Assembly: GCF_900143065.1 (NCBI RefSeq)
Contig: NZ_FRCX01000002.1
Span: 310,001-374,000 of the forward strand
Source: Duganella sacchari
Lineage (GTDB): Bacteria > Pseudomonadota > Gammaproteobacteria > Burkholderiales > Burkholderiaceae_D
DNA: 64,000 nt
Direction: 5' to 3'
In this document: one piece after another, positions 46,351 through 55,193 of the stretch
Layout of the letters: the number at the start of each line of letters is the position of its first letter
How positions within the stretch are numbered: the stretch's first letter is position 1
Made by a program: the position numbers and the translations under genes
The notes under the pieces: generated by a model
Database searches by the model: none
Seen by the model: the letters and a program-made list of their open reading frames with translations, nothing else
Told to the model about the DNA's origin: nothing

Positions 46351-48012
46351 TTACGCGGCTTGCGCCAGTTGCTGCCGCAACGCGTTCTTCATGACCTTGC
46401 CCGTGACGCCGACCGGAATATCGCCCTCGCCCGCCATGACCACGCGCGCCAATGCCGGACGCTGTTTCGCCATCTGGTCGGCATTGATGCGCTCCAGCAG
46501 TTGATCTGCATCGACTTGCGCACCGGCTTGGGGATAGACCCACACCACCGCATCCTGCACACCATCGGCGGCAGTGACGCCCAGCACGGTGCAATCCAGC
46601 ACATCGCGCTGATTTTTAAGAATCAGCTCCTCGGTCTGCAGGCTATACAGCACGCCCTGCGAGGTGCGGATGGCATCGGTGATACGGTCAACATGATAGA
46701 AGCAGCCCATGTTGTCCTGATAGACCAGGTCCCCGGTCAGCCAGTAGCCGGCCAGCTGGCTGCGGTGGGTCAGCAGCGAGTCGTTCCAGTAGCCGCTGGT
46801 GACGCTGGGTGATTTGATCCCCAGCTTGCCGACCTGGCCGACCGGCATCTCGCTGCCATCGTCGGCCAGCACGCGGGCTTCCACCCATTCCTGCGGCAGG
46901 CCCACGCAGCGGTCGAAGTTCTGGTCGCCGGCGGTGTAGACCACGCGGAAGCTGGAATGTCCCATCTCGGACGAGCCCAGACCATCGATGAACTGCGAAC
47001 CTGGCAGTTTTTGCTGGCCGCGATAGTGATAGCCGTGCTTCACCAGCTGGCGGATATGCGCTTCGTGCGCGGCGTCGCCACTGTTGATCCAGTTGTTGAC
47101 GGAGTCCAGCTTGCGGCCTTCGAGTCCACTGGCCACCATGCCGACATAGGTCGATGGGAAGGACACCACCGTGGATGGCGCAAATTCTTCAATACATCCC
47201 AGTACGGCATCGCCTTCGGGCCGCGACACGATCATGAGCGCGGCGCCGCACAGGATGGCGTGCATGCTGTACGCAATTGCCGCGTTGTGCGACACGGGAA
47301 GGCTGGAGAGATAACGCTCCGCGCCCTGTGCCGGCGGCAGGCCAAGCAGGTGGCGGATGCCGTGGAACCATTTGCCATGCTGGAGCAGCACCGGCTTGGG
47401 GATGCCGGTGGTGCCGGAGCTGTGCGTAATCATGACCGGATCGAGATGATCGTGGCGATACGGGTAGCCAGCCGGTAGCGCTGCTTCCCCCTGCGCGCGG
47501 ATCTGCGCCATGTCCACCATGAAGCGGAAGTCGTCCGCCTGCACCAGTGCTTGCAGCGCCTCGAACTGCGCGTGGTCCGCCACCACGGCCACCGCGCCCA
47601 CGCGCGTGAAGTGCTGCAGCGCGATGGCGGTCTGCATATTGCCATTGGTGAGCACGGGGATCGCACCCAGCGCGGTCAGCGCCATGTAGTGCAGCAGATA
47701 GTGAATGCCATTGCTGCCGTAGACGGCGACCGGATCTTTGGCCGTAATACCCTGCGCGGCGTACCAGGCGGCCAGCGTGTCGGTCGCCTGCTTCAGTGCA
47801 CGCAGCGACAACGGCGCGTGGCACGCTTCGCCCATCAGGTAGTAAGGCTGGTCCGACCAGAGCAGCGGCTGCTCATTGTCGGGATTCAGGCCCGCAGCCA
47901 CATGCAGGAAATTACCGGCGCCCAGGCTGGGGTTCAACTTGAGCCAGTAGCGTTGCTGGGCGTTGAGCAAAGGAGCTTGCTGAGTCACGTCCATCTCCTC
48001 ACGCGACCGCAT
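46351..48012 (-). CDS. Stand-alone AMP-dependent acid ligase
   Basis: A 553-residue adenylate-forming enzyme. ATP loop HSSGTTGIPKP near 200, DGLGSSEMGHSS in the A5 region, YWLTGDLV in A7/A8, and the C-terminal catalytic lysine in VTGKVMKNAL. There is no fused carrier domain. It could activate 3-amino-4-hydroxybenzoate as an acyl-adenylate or CoA ester, as dedicated ligases do in asukamycin-type pathways. A CreM-like diazotisation enzyme is the less supported alternative, since no nitrite-making genes are seen. The start at 48012 overlaps the aldolase stop by 14 bases; the ATG at 47994 has GAGGAG but directly abutting, so it seems less likely. Confidence 0.85.
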   Translation of the reverse strand: MRSREEMDVTQQAPLLNAQQRYWLKLNPSLGAGNFLHVAAGLNPDNEQPLLWSDQPYYLMGEACHAPLSLRALKQATDTLAAWYAAQGITAKDPVAVYGSNGIHYLLHYMALTALGAIPVLTNGNMQTAIALQHFTRVGAVAVVADHAQFEALQALVQADDFRFMVDMAQIRAQGEAALPAGYPYRHDHLDPVMITHSSGTTGIPKPVLLQHGKWFHGIRHLLGLPPAQGAERYLSSLPVSHNAAIAYSMHAILCGAALMIVSRPEGDAVLGCIEEFAPSTVVSFPSTYVGMVASGLEGRKLDSVNNWINSGDAAHEAHIRQLVKHGYHYRGQQKLPGSQFIDGLGSSEMGHSSFRVVYTAGDQNFDRCVGLPQEWVEARVLADDGSEMPVGQVGKLGIKSPSVTSGYWNDSLLTHRSQLAGYWLTGDLVYQDNMGCFYHVDRITDAIRTSQGVLYSLQTEELILKNQRDVLDCTVLGVTAADGVQDAVVWVYPQAGAQVDADQLLERINADQMAKQRPALARVVMAGEGDIPVGVTGKVMKNALRQQLAQAA

Positions 48013-48781
48013 GCTGGGCGTAACGCGCGCTCAGGGCACCCAGCAGGTGTTCCGGATGCGGGTTCTGGAAGACGTTGCGGCCCACGCACAAGCCTTTGGC
48101 GCCGACGGCCAGGCCCGCGCTCAGCAACTCCAGCGTTTCTTCGTCGGTGCTGCGCGCGCCGCCGGCAAAGAACACGTCAATGTCGCTGCTCAGGCCTTTG
48201 AGCAGTACCGGAATGTCGGCGATGGCGTCAGGCCGGGGAATCTTGACCGCGTCCGCGCCCAGTTCCCATGCCGCGCGGATCACCCGGCGCATGCCGCCGA
48301 TGGTGACTTCGCTGCTGGTATTGCCGCCTGCGTGAAAATACTTGGCCATCACCAGCACTGGCAGGCCGTATGGCGCGGCCTGGTCGACCACGGAACCCAG
48401 CAGCGCCAGGTTGTGCGCGTCGTTGACGCTGTCGAACACCAGGTCAACGCTCAACGCATCCGCGCCCAGGCGCAGTGCGGTGTCCACCGTCGCCAGCAGC
48501 TCTTTGCGGTTGGGCTGGGTGGCGAGCGACATCATGCCGTTCATTTGCAGGATCATGCCCTTGCCCAGCAGGCAGCCCGACAACGCCAGGCGTTCCAGCA
48601 TGCCTTTGTGCGCCACCACCGCGCTCACGGCCGGATGCGACAGGCAGCGCACCAGGCTGTCCGAGCTTTCCATGCCGGAGATCGGGCCGGAGGTCAGGCC
48701 GTGGTCGACCGGGATAATCAAGCCCTGGCCGGTCTGGTGATGCACTACCCGCGACCAGCGGTTACGTTTTGCTCCAACCAT
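47999..48781 (-). CDS. GriI-type aldolase (2-amino-4,5-dihydroxy-6-oxo-7-phosphooxyheptanoate synthase)
   Basis: A 260-residue class I aldolase of the DhnA/archaeal FBP-aldolase family. Asp26 lies in PVDHG; the Schiff-base candidate is Lys180 in GADAVKIP; phosphate-binding glycines follow in FAGGAR and GLCVGRNV. GriI joins aspartate semialdehyde and dihydroxyacetone phosphate to the C7 precursor that GriH cyclises to 3-amino-4-hydroxybenzoate. The matching GriH-type gene closes the same operon 30 kb downstream. GAGGAG precedes the start. It is the first enzyme gene after luxI, with a 58-base gap. Confidence 0.87.
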   Translation of the reverse strand: MVGAKRNRWSRVVHHQTGQGLIIPVDHGLTSGPISGMESSDSLVRCLSHPAVSAVVAHKGMLERLALSGCLLGKGMILQMNGMMSLATQPNRKELLATVDTALRLGADALSVDLVFDSVNDAHNLALLGSVVDQAAPYGLPVLVMAKYFHAGGNTSSEVTIGGMRRVIRAAWELGADAVKIPRPDAIADIPVLLKGLSSDIDVFFAGGARSTDEETLELLSAGLAVGAKGLCVGRNVFQNPHPEHLLGALSARYAQHAVA

Positions 48782-48839
48782 GATGTGCTCCTCTGTATTG
48801 TTCGGGACTCATACGCAGCGGTATGCCGCGCGGGGGGAA

Positions 48840-49469
48840 TCAGGCCAAGGCCGCAAGCAGCGCCGGCTCCGGCATGTGGTGACGCCTGGGCAGCACGGCG
48901 CGCTCGTCGTGGTCGTTGGCGGCGTCTATCCAGCACGCGAACAGGGCGTGCGTGCCGACGTCCATGCGCGGACCGGCGGCGCGGATACGAAATGGCGTGC
49001 GGCGCAGCAGGCGCTCCACGCCAGGTGGGGAGACGGTAATCAGGCGGCGCGCGCCCCGTTCGGCGGCGCTTTCAACAGCGGCGGCCAGCAGTTGCAGCGT
49101 GGCTGCCGAGGACAGCTGGCCGGCGGCAGGGGTGCTGACGGCTTCCGGATCGACGGCGGCAAAGCGGGACAGCTCCCACACCTCGTCGGAGCGCGGCGCT
49201 GGAGCGCCATTAAGCAGTTGGGGAAAGACTTCCTGCAGCAGATAAGGGCGCGTGGTGGGCAGCAAACGGGCGCAGCCGCCAACCCGGTCCTGTTCGTCCC
49301 ACGCCACCAGGTAGACGGTGTCGTCGTGGTCGAACTGGTCCAGTTCCTGGCCATCGCGCAGGTCCAGGTCCCAGCCCAGTTTCTCAACGAACACCTGGTG
49401 CCGATAGCGCGTCAACTTGGCCATGCGCTCTGGTCCCAGCGTGCTGGCGGTTCCGACAGTAATTCTCAT
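48840..49469 (-). CDS. LuxI-family acyl-homoserine-lactone synthase
   Basis: A 209-residue autoinducer synthase. All eight family-invariant residues are present with normal spacing: Arg23, Phe27, Trp33, Asp44, Asp47, Arg68, Glu99 and Arg102. It makes an acyl-homoserine lactone from SAM and an acyl-ACP; the chain length is not predictable here. The start has CAGGGGG upstream. It lies at the head of the biosynthetic operon and is preceded by a lux-box-like palindrome, suggesting autoinduction. The partner luxR gene lies immediately upstream on the same strand. Confidence 0.95.
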   Translation of the reverse strand: MRITVGTASTLGPERMAKLTRYRHQVFVEKLGWDLDLRDGQELDQFDHDDTVYLVAWDEQDRVGGCARLLPTTRPYLLQEVFPQLLNGAPAPRSDEVWELSRFAAVDPEAVSTPAAGQLSSAATLQLLAAAVESAAERGARRLITVSPPGVERLLRRTPFRIRAAGPRMDVGTHALFACWIDAANDHDERAVLPRRHHMPEPALLAALA

Positions 49470-49526
49470 GCTGCCCCCTGCTTGTTAGCGAGGCATCATT
49501 ACATCGGAATTTGACCTATCGCATAA

Positions 49527-49542
49527 CTACCAACATTGGTAG
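49527..49542. promoter_or_regulatory. lux box upstream of luxI
   Basis: CTACCAACATTGGTAG: perfect 7-base inverted repeat around a 2-base centre, fitting the lux-box form CT-N12-AG. It lies between the luxR stop (49566) and the luxI start (49469). It is the likely binding site of the LuxR protein and would control luxI and, by read-through, the whole leftward operon. Confidence 0.75.
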
Positions 49543-49565
49543 CGAAATAACGTAACGCCAGGCTT

Positions 49566-50291
49566 TCAGCCCAGCATGCCCAGCAAGGCGGCTTTAGCCA
49601 CGGCCGCAGTTTTGTTGGCGGTACACAGTTTGCGAACGACGTTCTTGACGTGAAAATTGACCGTATCGGTCGCCAGCGACAAGATCTCGGCGATTTCCGA
49701 CGCCGACTTGCCATCCGCAGTCCAGCGCAGCACTTCCACTTCGCGCACGGTGAGCTTGTCCATGCTGGGCGAGGCCAGCTTGGAGGTGAACAGCGGCGAC
49801 AGGTACAGGTGGGCGGTCTGCACCAGCCATCGGAACTTGGCTTCGTTGCGCGCGAGTTCGGTGGCGGTGACGGGTTCGTGGGAACGGGCCAGCGTCAGCA
49901 TGTCCACGCAACCGGCGCCATCGGAGCAGGACTGCGCCCAGCCGTGGCACAGGCCCGCCGCCTTGGCATCGCTCCAGAATGCCGGTGAGGCCGACCTCAG
50001 CGTATCGTTCCAGACGATGGGCACACGCGACATCCGCCCGTGCTGCACCGTGGGGTCGCAGCTCAGATAGTTTTCGTAACGGTAATATTCCTGCCAATCG
50101 GCCGGGTAGTTGCTGAACAGCGCGGTGGGTGGATTGGACAGCGGATACGGCGCGCGGATGCCGTATGCACAGTATTCAAAGCCCAGCAGCCTGCCGCAAG
50201 CGGCAATCGCATCGAAGGCGCGTTCCACATCGGATTCATTGCTCAACGTATCCATCAATTCCACTTGCCAGTTATCGACTGTACCACGCAT
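49566..50291 (-). CDS. LuxR-family quorum-sensing regulator
   Basis: A 241-residue regulator from the ATG at 50291 (AAGGGG upstream); an open frame continues upstream but lacks a better start. The N-terminal domain has the autoinducer-pocket residues Trp66, Tyr70, Asp79, Pro80 and Trp94 in canonical spacing. The C-terminal domain is a GerE-type helix-turn-helix (LTVREVEVLRWTADGKSASEIAEIL). With the adjacent luxI it forms a complete pair, so it is not an orphan. It probably activates from the lux box at 49527-49542. Confidence 0.95.
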   Translation of the reverse strand: MRGTVDNWQVELMDTLSNESDVERAFDAIAACGRLLGFEYCAYGIRAPYPLSNPPTALFSNYPADWQEYYRYENYLSCDPTVQHGRMSRVPIVWNDTLRSASPAFWSDAKAAGLCHGWAQSCSDGAGCVDMLTLARSHEPVTATELARNEAKFRWLVQTAHLYLSPLFTSKLASPSMDKLTVREVEVLRWTADGKSASEIAEILSLATDTVNFHVKNVVRKLCTANKTAAVAKAALLGMLG

Positions 50292-50510
50292 TACAGTGCC
50301 CCTTGTTATATTAGCAATAGTGAAATTATATAATAAGCATATTACAAAACTGCTACTTGGCCAGAGTAAACCACCCAAGTGTCGTGATTTTTCAACTGTG
50401 AAATTTCGTGAGTTTCCTGGGGTCATTAACGTGCCTGCTTACACGTGCGGAACCGCACAGTAACCGCAGAGCAAGCGCGCTATCGTCCTATTAACAAAAA
50501 GGAGATCAAT

Positions 50511-52883
50511 ATGATCCTATGGATAATCGCAGCGGTTCTGGCCGCCATCATTCTCGTGCTCACCTACGGCCCTTTGCGCCGCAGCCTGATCACCCCGCAT
50601 CTTTACGCGCTGTTCAAGCGCATCCTGCCGGCCATGTCCGATACCGAGCGCGATGCGCTGGAAGCTGGCACCACCTGGTGGGATGCCGATTTGTTCTCCG
50701 GCCGTCCCGACTGGAACAAATTCCTGCAGATCCGGCGCCCGGCACTGAGCGTCGAAGAACAGTCTTTCATGGATAACGAAGTGCGCCAGTTGTGCGAAAT
50801 GGTGGATGACTGGGAAGCGACCCAGGTGTGGCAAGGCCTGCCGGCGGCAGCGTGGCAGTTTGCGCGCGACAAAGGCTTCCTTGGCATGATTATTCCCAAG
50901 ATGTATGGCGGCAAAGCGTTTTCTGCCTACATGCATTCGCAGGTGGTGATGCAACTGTCCACGCGCTGCTCGGCGCTGGCGGTGCAGGTCATGGTGCCTA
51001 ACTCGCTGGGACCGGCCGAACTGCTGCTGCATTACGGCACCGACCAGCAGAAGGACTACTACCTGCCGCGCCTGGCCAAGGGCGAAGAGATCCCTTGCTT
51101 CGCGTTGACCAGCCCTTATGCGGGCTCGGACGCCGCAGCGATACCCGATACCGGCGTGGTGTGCATGGGCCGCCACGAAGGCCGCGAGGTACTGGGCTTG
51201 CGCGTGAGCTGGAACAAGCGCTACATCACGCTGGGACCGATCGCCACCCTGCTCGGCCTGGCGTTCCGCGTGGTCGATCCGGATGGTCTGCTGCCCGTCG
51301 GCTCAACGCCAGGCATCACCTGCGCGCTGATCCCGGCCAACCATCCTGGCGTGGTGATAGGCCGCCGTCACTGGCCGCTGAATGCGGTATTCCAGAACGG
51401 TCCCACCAGCGGCAAGGACGTATTCATTCCGATGGACTGGATCATCGGCGGGCCGCAGCAAATCGGCAAAGGCTGGCGCATGCTGATGGAATGCCTGGCT
51501 GCAGGCCGCTCCATTTCGCTGCCCTCCGCCAGCGTGGGGACCGCCAAGCTGGCCGTGCGCGGCACCAGCGCCTACTGTGCGATACGGCGCCAGTTCAATA
51601 CGGCGATCGGCAAGTTTGAGGGCGTGCAGGAAGCGCTGGCCCGCATGGGCGGCAATCTGTACATGATGGATGCAGCGCGCAGGCTGTCGGCGCTGGCCGT
51701 CGATCTGGGAGAAAAGCCTGCTGTCATCTCGGCAATCGCCAAATACCATGTGACGGAGCGCGGCCGTGCGGTCGTCAATGACGGCATGGACATCCTGGGC
51801 GGAAAAGGCATATGCATGGGACCGTCCAATTTCCTGGCGCGCGCTTACCAGCAGATCCCGATTGCGATTACGGTGGAAGGCGCGAATATCCTCACGCGCT
51901 GCCTCATCATCTTTGGCCAGGGTGCGATACGCGCCCATCCCCACGTGCTGAAAGAAATGCGCTCCACTACCGAGAGCGACCAGTGCAAAGGCCTGCTGGA
52001 TTTCGACGCCGCCTTCTTCGGCCACATGCGCTTTACCTGCGCGAACGCCTTGCGCGCTGTGTGGTACAGCTTGACGGGCGGACTCACGGCGTCCGCACCG
52101 GACAAGGCTCCCGGCGAGATGGCACGCTATTACCGCGCCGTCAGCCGCCTGTCCACCTGCTTTGCGCTGATGACGGATATGTCCATGTTCATCCTTGGCG
52201 GCGATCTGAAACGGCGCGAGCGCATCTCGTCACGCCTCGGCGATGCGCTGTCGATGATGTATCTGATCAGCGCGACGTTGAAGCGCTATGAAGACGAAGG
52301 CCGGCAGGAAGCCGACGCGCCCTATGTTCACTGGTCGATTCAGGATGCCCTGCAAAAGGCCCAACTGGCGCTGGATGGCGTGCTGCAGAACTTCCCGAAC
52401 CGGTTTGCCGCCGCCTTCACGCGCCTGCTGGTATTCCCGTTTGGTCTGCCGTATGAGGCGCCGTCGGACAAATTGGGCGCCCAGGTGGCGCAAGCCATGC
52501 AAACCCACGGCGACGCCCGCGAACGGCTGCTGGCGGGTAGTTTCCTGGCCGATGACCTGCGCGATCCGGTGGCCTGCGGAGAACTGGCGTTCGGCCTGCT
52601 GGCGATGGTGGAAGGCATCGAGCACCGTCTCAAGCCGGCGGTCAAATCGGGCAAGCTGCAGCCCATCCCGCAAAGCCTGCCCGAGATGGAGCGCTGGATC
52701 ACCGATGCCGCCGCACAGGGCGTAATGACGCCGGAAGAACGCCGCGCCATGTCCGACTTCGCGCGCTATACCGACTTGTCGGTGCACGTCGACGACTTCC
52801 CGCCGGACCTGAATGCAGCGGCCGATGCCGACCAGCGCCGCCGCATGTCGGCGCCAGCCAGTCCCGCCATCACTCCGGCGTAA
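50511..52883 (+). CDS. fadE: FadE-type acyl-CoA dehydrogenase
   Basis: A 790-residue protein starting at the ATG behind AAGGAG. It has an N-terminal membrane segment (residues 2-20), then the acyl-CoA dehydrogenase core with FALTSPYAGSDA (substrate/FAD loop) and NDGMDILGGKGICMGPSNF near the flavin site, and the long C-terminal extension found in gamma/betaproteobacterial FadE. First step of beta-oxidation. It is divergent from luxR with a 219-base AT-rich gap. Probably a housekeeping gene and not part of the cluster, although it could affect the acyl pool used by LuxI. Confidence 0.9.
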   Translation: MILWIIAAVLAAIILVLTYGPLRRSLITPHLYALFKRILPAMSDTERDALEAGTTWWDADLFSGRPDWNKFLQIRRPALSVEEQSFMDNEVRQLCEMVDDWEATQVWQGLPAAAWQFARDKGFLGMIIPKMYGGKAFSAYMHSQVVMQLSTRCSALAVQVMVPNSLGPAELLLHYGTDQQKDYYLPRLAKGEEIPCFALTSPYAGSDAAAIPDTGVVCMGRHEGREVLGLRVSWNKRYITLGPIATLLGLAFRVVDPDGLLPVGSTPGITCALIPANHPGVVIGRRHWPLNAVFQNGPTSGKDVFIPMDWIIGGPQQIGKGWRMLMECLAAGRSISLPSASVGTAKLAVRGTSAYCAIRRQFNTAIGKFEGVQEALARMGGNLYMMDAARRLSALAVDLGEKPAVISAIAKYHVTERGRAVVNDGMDILGGKGICMGPSNFLARAYQQIPIAITVEGANILTRCLIIFGQGAIRAHPHVLKEMRSTTESDQCKGLLDFDAAFFGHMRFTCANALRAVWYSLTGGLTASAPDKAPGEMARYYRAVSRLSTCFALMTDMSMFILGGDLKRRERISSRLGDALSMMYLISATLKRYEDEGRQEADAPYVHWSIQDALQKAQLALDGVLQNFPNRFAAAFTRLLVFPFGLPYEAPSDKLGAQVAQAMQTHGDARERLLAGSFLADDLRDPVACGELAFGLLAMVEGIEHRLKPAVKSGKLQPIPQSLPEMERWITDAAAQGVMTPEERRAMSDFARYTDLSVHVDDFPPDLNAAADADQRRRMSAPASPAITPA

Positions 52884-54525
52884 CCAGCGAGAACGGCATG
52901 CCGGCGAAGAAGCCCAGGGAGCCTCTGGTGTCGCTGCGCCAACCAGCGATCACACCAGCGGTGAACTGCGGCTGATTGCTGTTATAGGCGCCCAGGCCAA
53001 GGTTGAACGGCAGGTAAATCGGAATCGCGAGCGAGCGTATTTTGTTGGTGCGGTCGTAGCTGAGAATGGTGGAAAACGCCAAGAATTTCGACTGGTAGCG
53101 CGCCTCGGCACTGACGGTGTTGGACTTCTTGCCGGCCGGTTCGCCCAAGGGCAGGCTGTTGCATTCGACCCAGCTTGCGTCCTTGGCCATTGCGGGGCAA
53201 ACCACTGTATTGTCCGCGCCATCCCGCTTGTACTGGTGGGCATAGCGCAGCAAGAACAAGGTGTCCCAGTCTTTCGGTGCAAAGCCCGCGTAAGCTGCCA
53301 GCGTATAGGACTTGTTATGCGTCTGGGTGGCCACAGGATTGTTGGGGTCGGCAAACGCGGTTTTTTTGTCGTAGTAGGAAAACTCCTGATAGCCCAATTC
53401 GCCGCTGCCGCCCCACAGATGGTAGCCACCAGGCAGCATGGGCGCGGTCGCCTCGCCGCCAATTTTTGTGTAATCGAGCTTGATCCGGGTGTCATTACTG
53501 AGTTTGTCCAGCAGGACGCTGTTGTTGACGACCTTGTGTTTGTCATCCTTGCTGAACGGCGCCGATACCGTTACCGCCAGGCGCTGGTTGCTGGTACGTT
53601 CCCATTGCAGCACATATTTGATGGCGACCGTCCCCTCGCCGCCCGTGCTGCTGATCTGCGCACCAGAACCGCTGACTTCCGAATTCAGCAGGGGATGGTT
53701 TTCCATGAAGGTCAGGAATGCGCGCTCGCGCAGCATCTCGTTTTTGCCTGGTGAAGTAACGCCGGCGGTGGTGGATTTCCCGTCGACCGGTTGCATCAGC
53801 TTGAGCATCATGTCATTGGCGGCGGCAACAGCACTCCAGTTCTGGGTCCAGACCTGATCCAGCTGCGTCTCCATGTCCTTGTCGGCGGGCAGATAGGCCG
53901 CCTTTTCAGCTTTGGCGAGTTTGATGACGCTGGCCAGCATGTCGGCCTTGGCCTGATCCGCAGTGTCTTTCTTTGCCGCCGCATCCTTGTTGCGCTGGCT
54001 GAGCGCGATCAGCGCAGCTCTTTTGGCTTCTGGCGTTTTCGCGTCGGCCAAGTTGACAATGCTGTCTTCCAGTTCTTGATCCGCGCACTTGCTAAGCTCG
54101 ATCGCCTGTTTGGCAAGCTGAGCGAGCTGGCTGGCTTTGGCGATCTCGGTATCTGTGAGCGAGACATAGCCGGGCGTGGCTTTCAACTGCAGCTCTGCAT
54201 TGCGGATCTTCTCGTACGCCTTGTCCAGCTCCGTCGAGGCAGTAGTGACATTTTCCAGTACCTTCTTGCCTTCCAGCGCCCGGTCGGCCATCAATGCGCG
54301 ATCGCGGCTGCGCTCGGGCAGCGCGTTAATACTGTTGATGTAGTTGGCCAGGCGCTGCTCCAGCATTTTCTTCGCCTGCTGGGCCTTGATGGATGCCAGG
54401 CGCGCGCATTCCACCTTGTCCGGGGTCTTTAATCTGGACATATCCTGATCGCAGTCCGGTGTTGCCAGTGCTAGCTGGCTGACGCTCACCAGCATGGCAA
54501 ACAGCAGCGTTTTAAGCTTGTTCAT
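52870..54525 (-). CDS. Exported protein with coiled-coil N-terminus and beta-rich C-terminus, unknown
   Basis: A 551-residue protein with signal peptide (about residues 1-21, cut after ALA) and GAGGAG before the start. Residues 30-230 are Ala/Lys/Glu-rich, predicted helical with coiled-coil character. Residues about 290-551 alternate polar and aromatic/hydrophobic residues as in outer-membrane beta strands (YVLQWERTSNQRLAVTVSAPF, YHLWGGSGELGYQEFSYYD), so this half may be a barrel. I know no family. Its 3' end overlaps the FadE gene by 14 bases tail to tail. It is divergent from the Fur-controlled operon; an imperfect inverted repeat TGTTCGctatCGAACA lies at 54559-54574 in its leader. Confidence 0.7.
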   Translation of the reverse strand: MNKLKTLLFAMLVSVSQLALATPDCDQDMSRLKTPDKVECARLASIKAQQAKKMLEQRLANYINSINALPERSRDRALMADRALEGKKVLENVTTASTELDKAYEKIRNAELQLKATPGYVSLTDTEIAKASQLAQLAKQAIELSKCADQELEDSIVNLADAKTPEAKRAALIALSQRNKDAAAKKDTADQAKADMLASVIKLAKAEKAAYLPADKDMETQLDQVWTQNWSAVAAANDMMLKLMQPVDGKSTTAGVTSPGKNEMLRERAFLTFMENHPLLNSEVSGSGAQISSTGGEGTVAIKYVLQWERTSNQRLAVTVSAPFSKDDKHKVVNNSVLLDKLSNDTRIKLDYTKIGGEATAPMLPGGYHLWGGSGELGYQEFSYYDKKTAFADPNNPVATQTHNKSYTLAAYAGFAPKDWDTLFLLRYAHQYKRDGADNTVVCPAMAKDASWVECNSLPLGEPAGKKSNTVSAEARYQSKFLAFSTILSYDRTNKIRSLAIPIYLPFNLGLGAYNSNQPQFTAGVIAGWRSDTRGSLGFFAGMPFSLVTPE

Positions 54526-54630
54526 TTTATTAACTCCTCGACAAGAGAAAATCTCTATTGTTCGCTATCGAACATAGTAAAAAGATATCCAAATGTCACA
54601 GTGTTGCGTATTTGGCTGAGTTCAGGATAG

Positions 54631-54649
54631 AATGAGAATAATTCTTATT
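54631..54649. promoter_or_regulatory. Fur box
   Basis: AATGAGAATAATTCTTATT: near-perfect inverted repeat (7 of 8 positions) around TAA, matching the GAGAATnATTCTC-type core of Fur sites. It ends 16 bases before the start of the FecI-type sigma gene, so iron-bound Fur should block that promoter. Confidence 0.8.
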
Positions 54650-54665
54650 AGCATTTGAGCCCTGA

Positions 54666-55193
54666 ATGACAAGCGCGAGGTATCCACTGCAACAGAACAT
54701 GGCATCGCTGTATGGCGAGCACCATGCCTGGCTGCTGGGATGGCTGCGCAAGCGTCTGGGCTGCGGGCATCACGCGGCAGATGTGGCGCAGGACACGTTT
54801 TTGCGCCTGATTACCGTCGGCGACAAGCTGCCGCAACTCGATGAGCCGCGCGCATTTCTGACCACCACCGCCAAGCGGCTGCTGGTGGACCGTGGCCGGC
54901 GTCAGGCGGTCGAGCAGGCCTATCTGGCGGAACTGGGACTGCTGGCGGAACAACCGCCCTGCTTCCCGTCGCCGGAGGAAGTGCTGCAGGCGGTGCAGTC
55001 GCTGGAGCGTATCGCCTACGCGCTGGAGCAGCTGTCCGCCCGCGCGCGCGATGCCTTCCTGATGCATTTCCTCGACGGCGAACCGCACGCCGTGATTGCG
55101 CAGCGTCTGGGTGTCTCAACCCGCATGGTGCACAAGTACCTGGTGCAGGCGCTGCTTGGCTGCGACGAGGCTGTGGGCCAGTCATGCCTGTAA
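54666..55193 (+). CDS. FecI-type ECF sigma factor
   Basis: A 175-residue extracytoplasmic-function sigma factor. Region 2 is HAWLLGWLRKRLGCGHHAADVAQDTFLR; region 4 is LSARARDAFLMHFLDGEPHAVIAQRLGVSTRMV. FecI-type sigmas are freed when the matching receptor binds its ferric siderophore, and they transcribe the receptor operon. Preceded by a Fur box, and overlapping fecR-like gene by 10 bases. Confidence 0.9.
   Translation: MTSARYPLQQNMASLYGEHHAWLLGWLRKRLGCGHHAADVAQDTFLRLITVGDKLPQLDEPRAFLTTTAKRLLVDRGRRQAVEQAYLAELGLLAEQPPCFPSPEEVLQAVQSLERIAYALEQLSARARDAFLMHFLDGEPHAVIAQRLGVSTRMVHKYLVQALLGCDEAVGQSCL

Noticed and set aside
46351..48012. Diazo-forming (CreM-like) role for the free AMP-ligase
   Set aside because: No CreD/CreE-type nitrite-producing enzymes are visible, so plain acid activation is the simpler reading.
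1..50291. Treating the left NRPS and the trans-AT cluster as one assembly line
   Set aside because: About 10 kb of unrelated, oppositely oriented genes and a terminator lie between, the PKS already ends in a release domain, and the NRPS has its own exporter. Not impossible, but unsupported.
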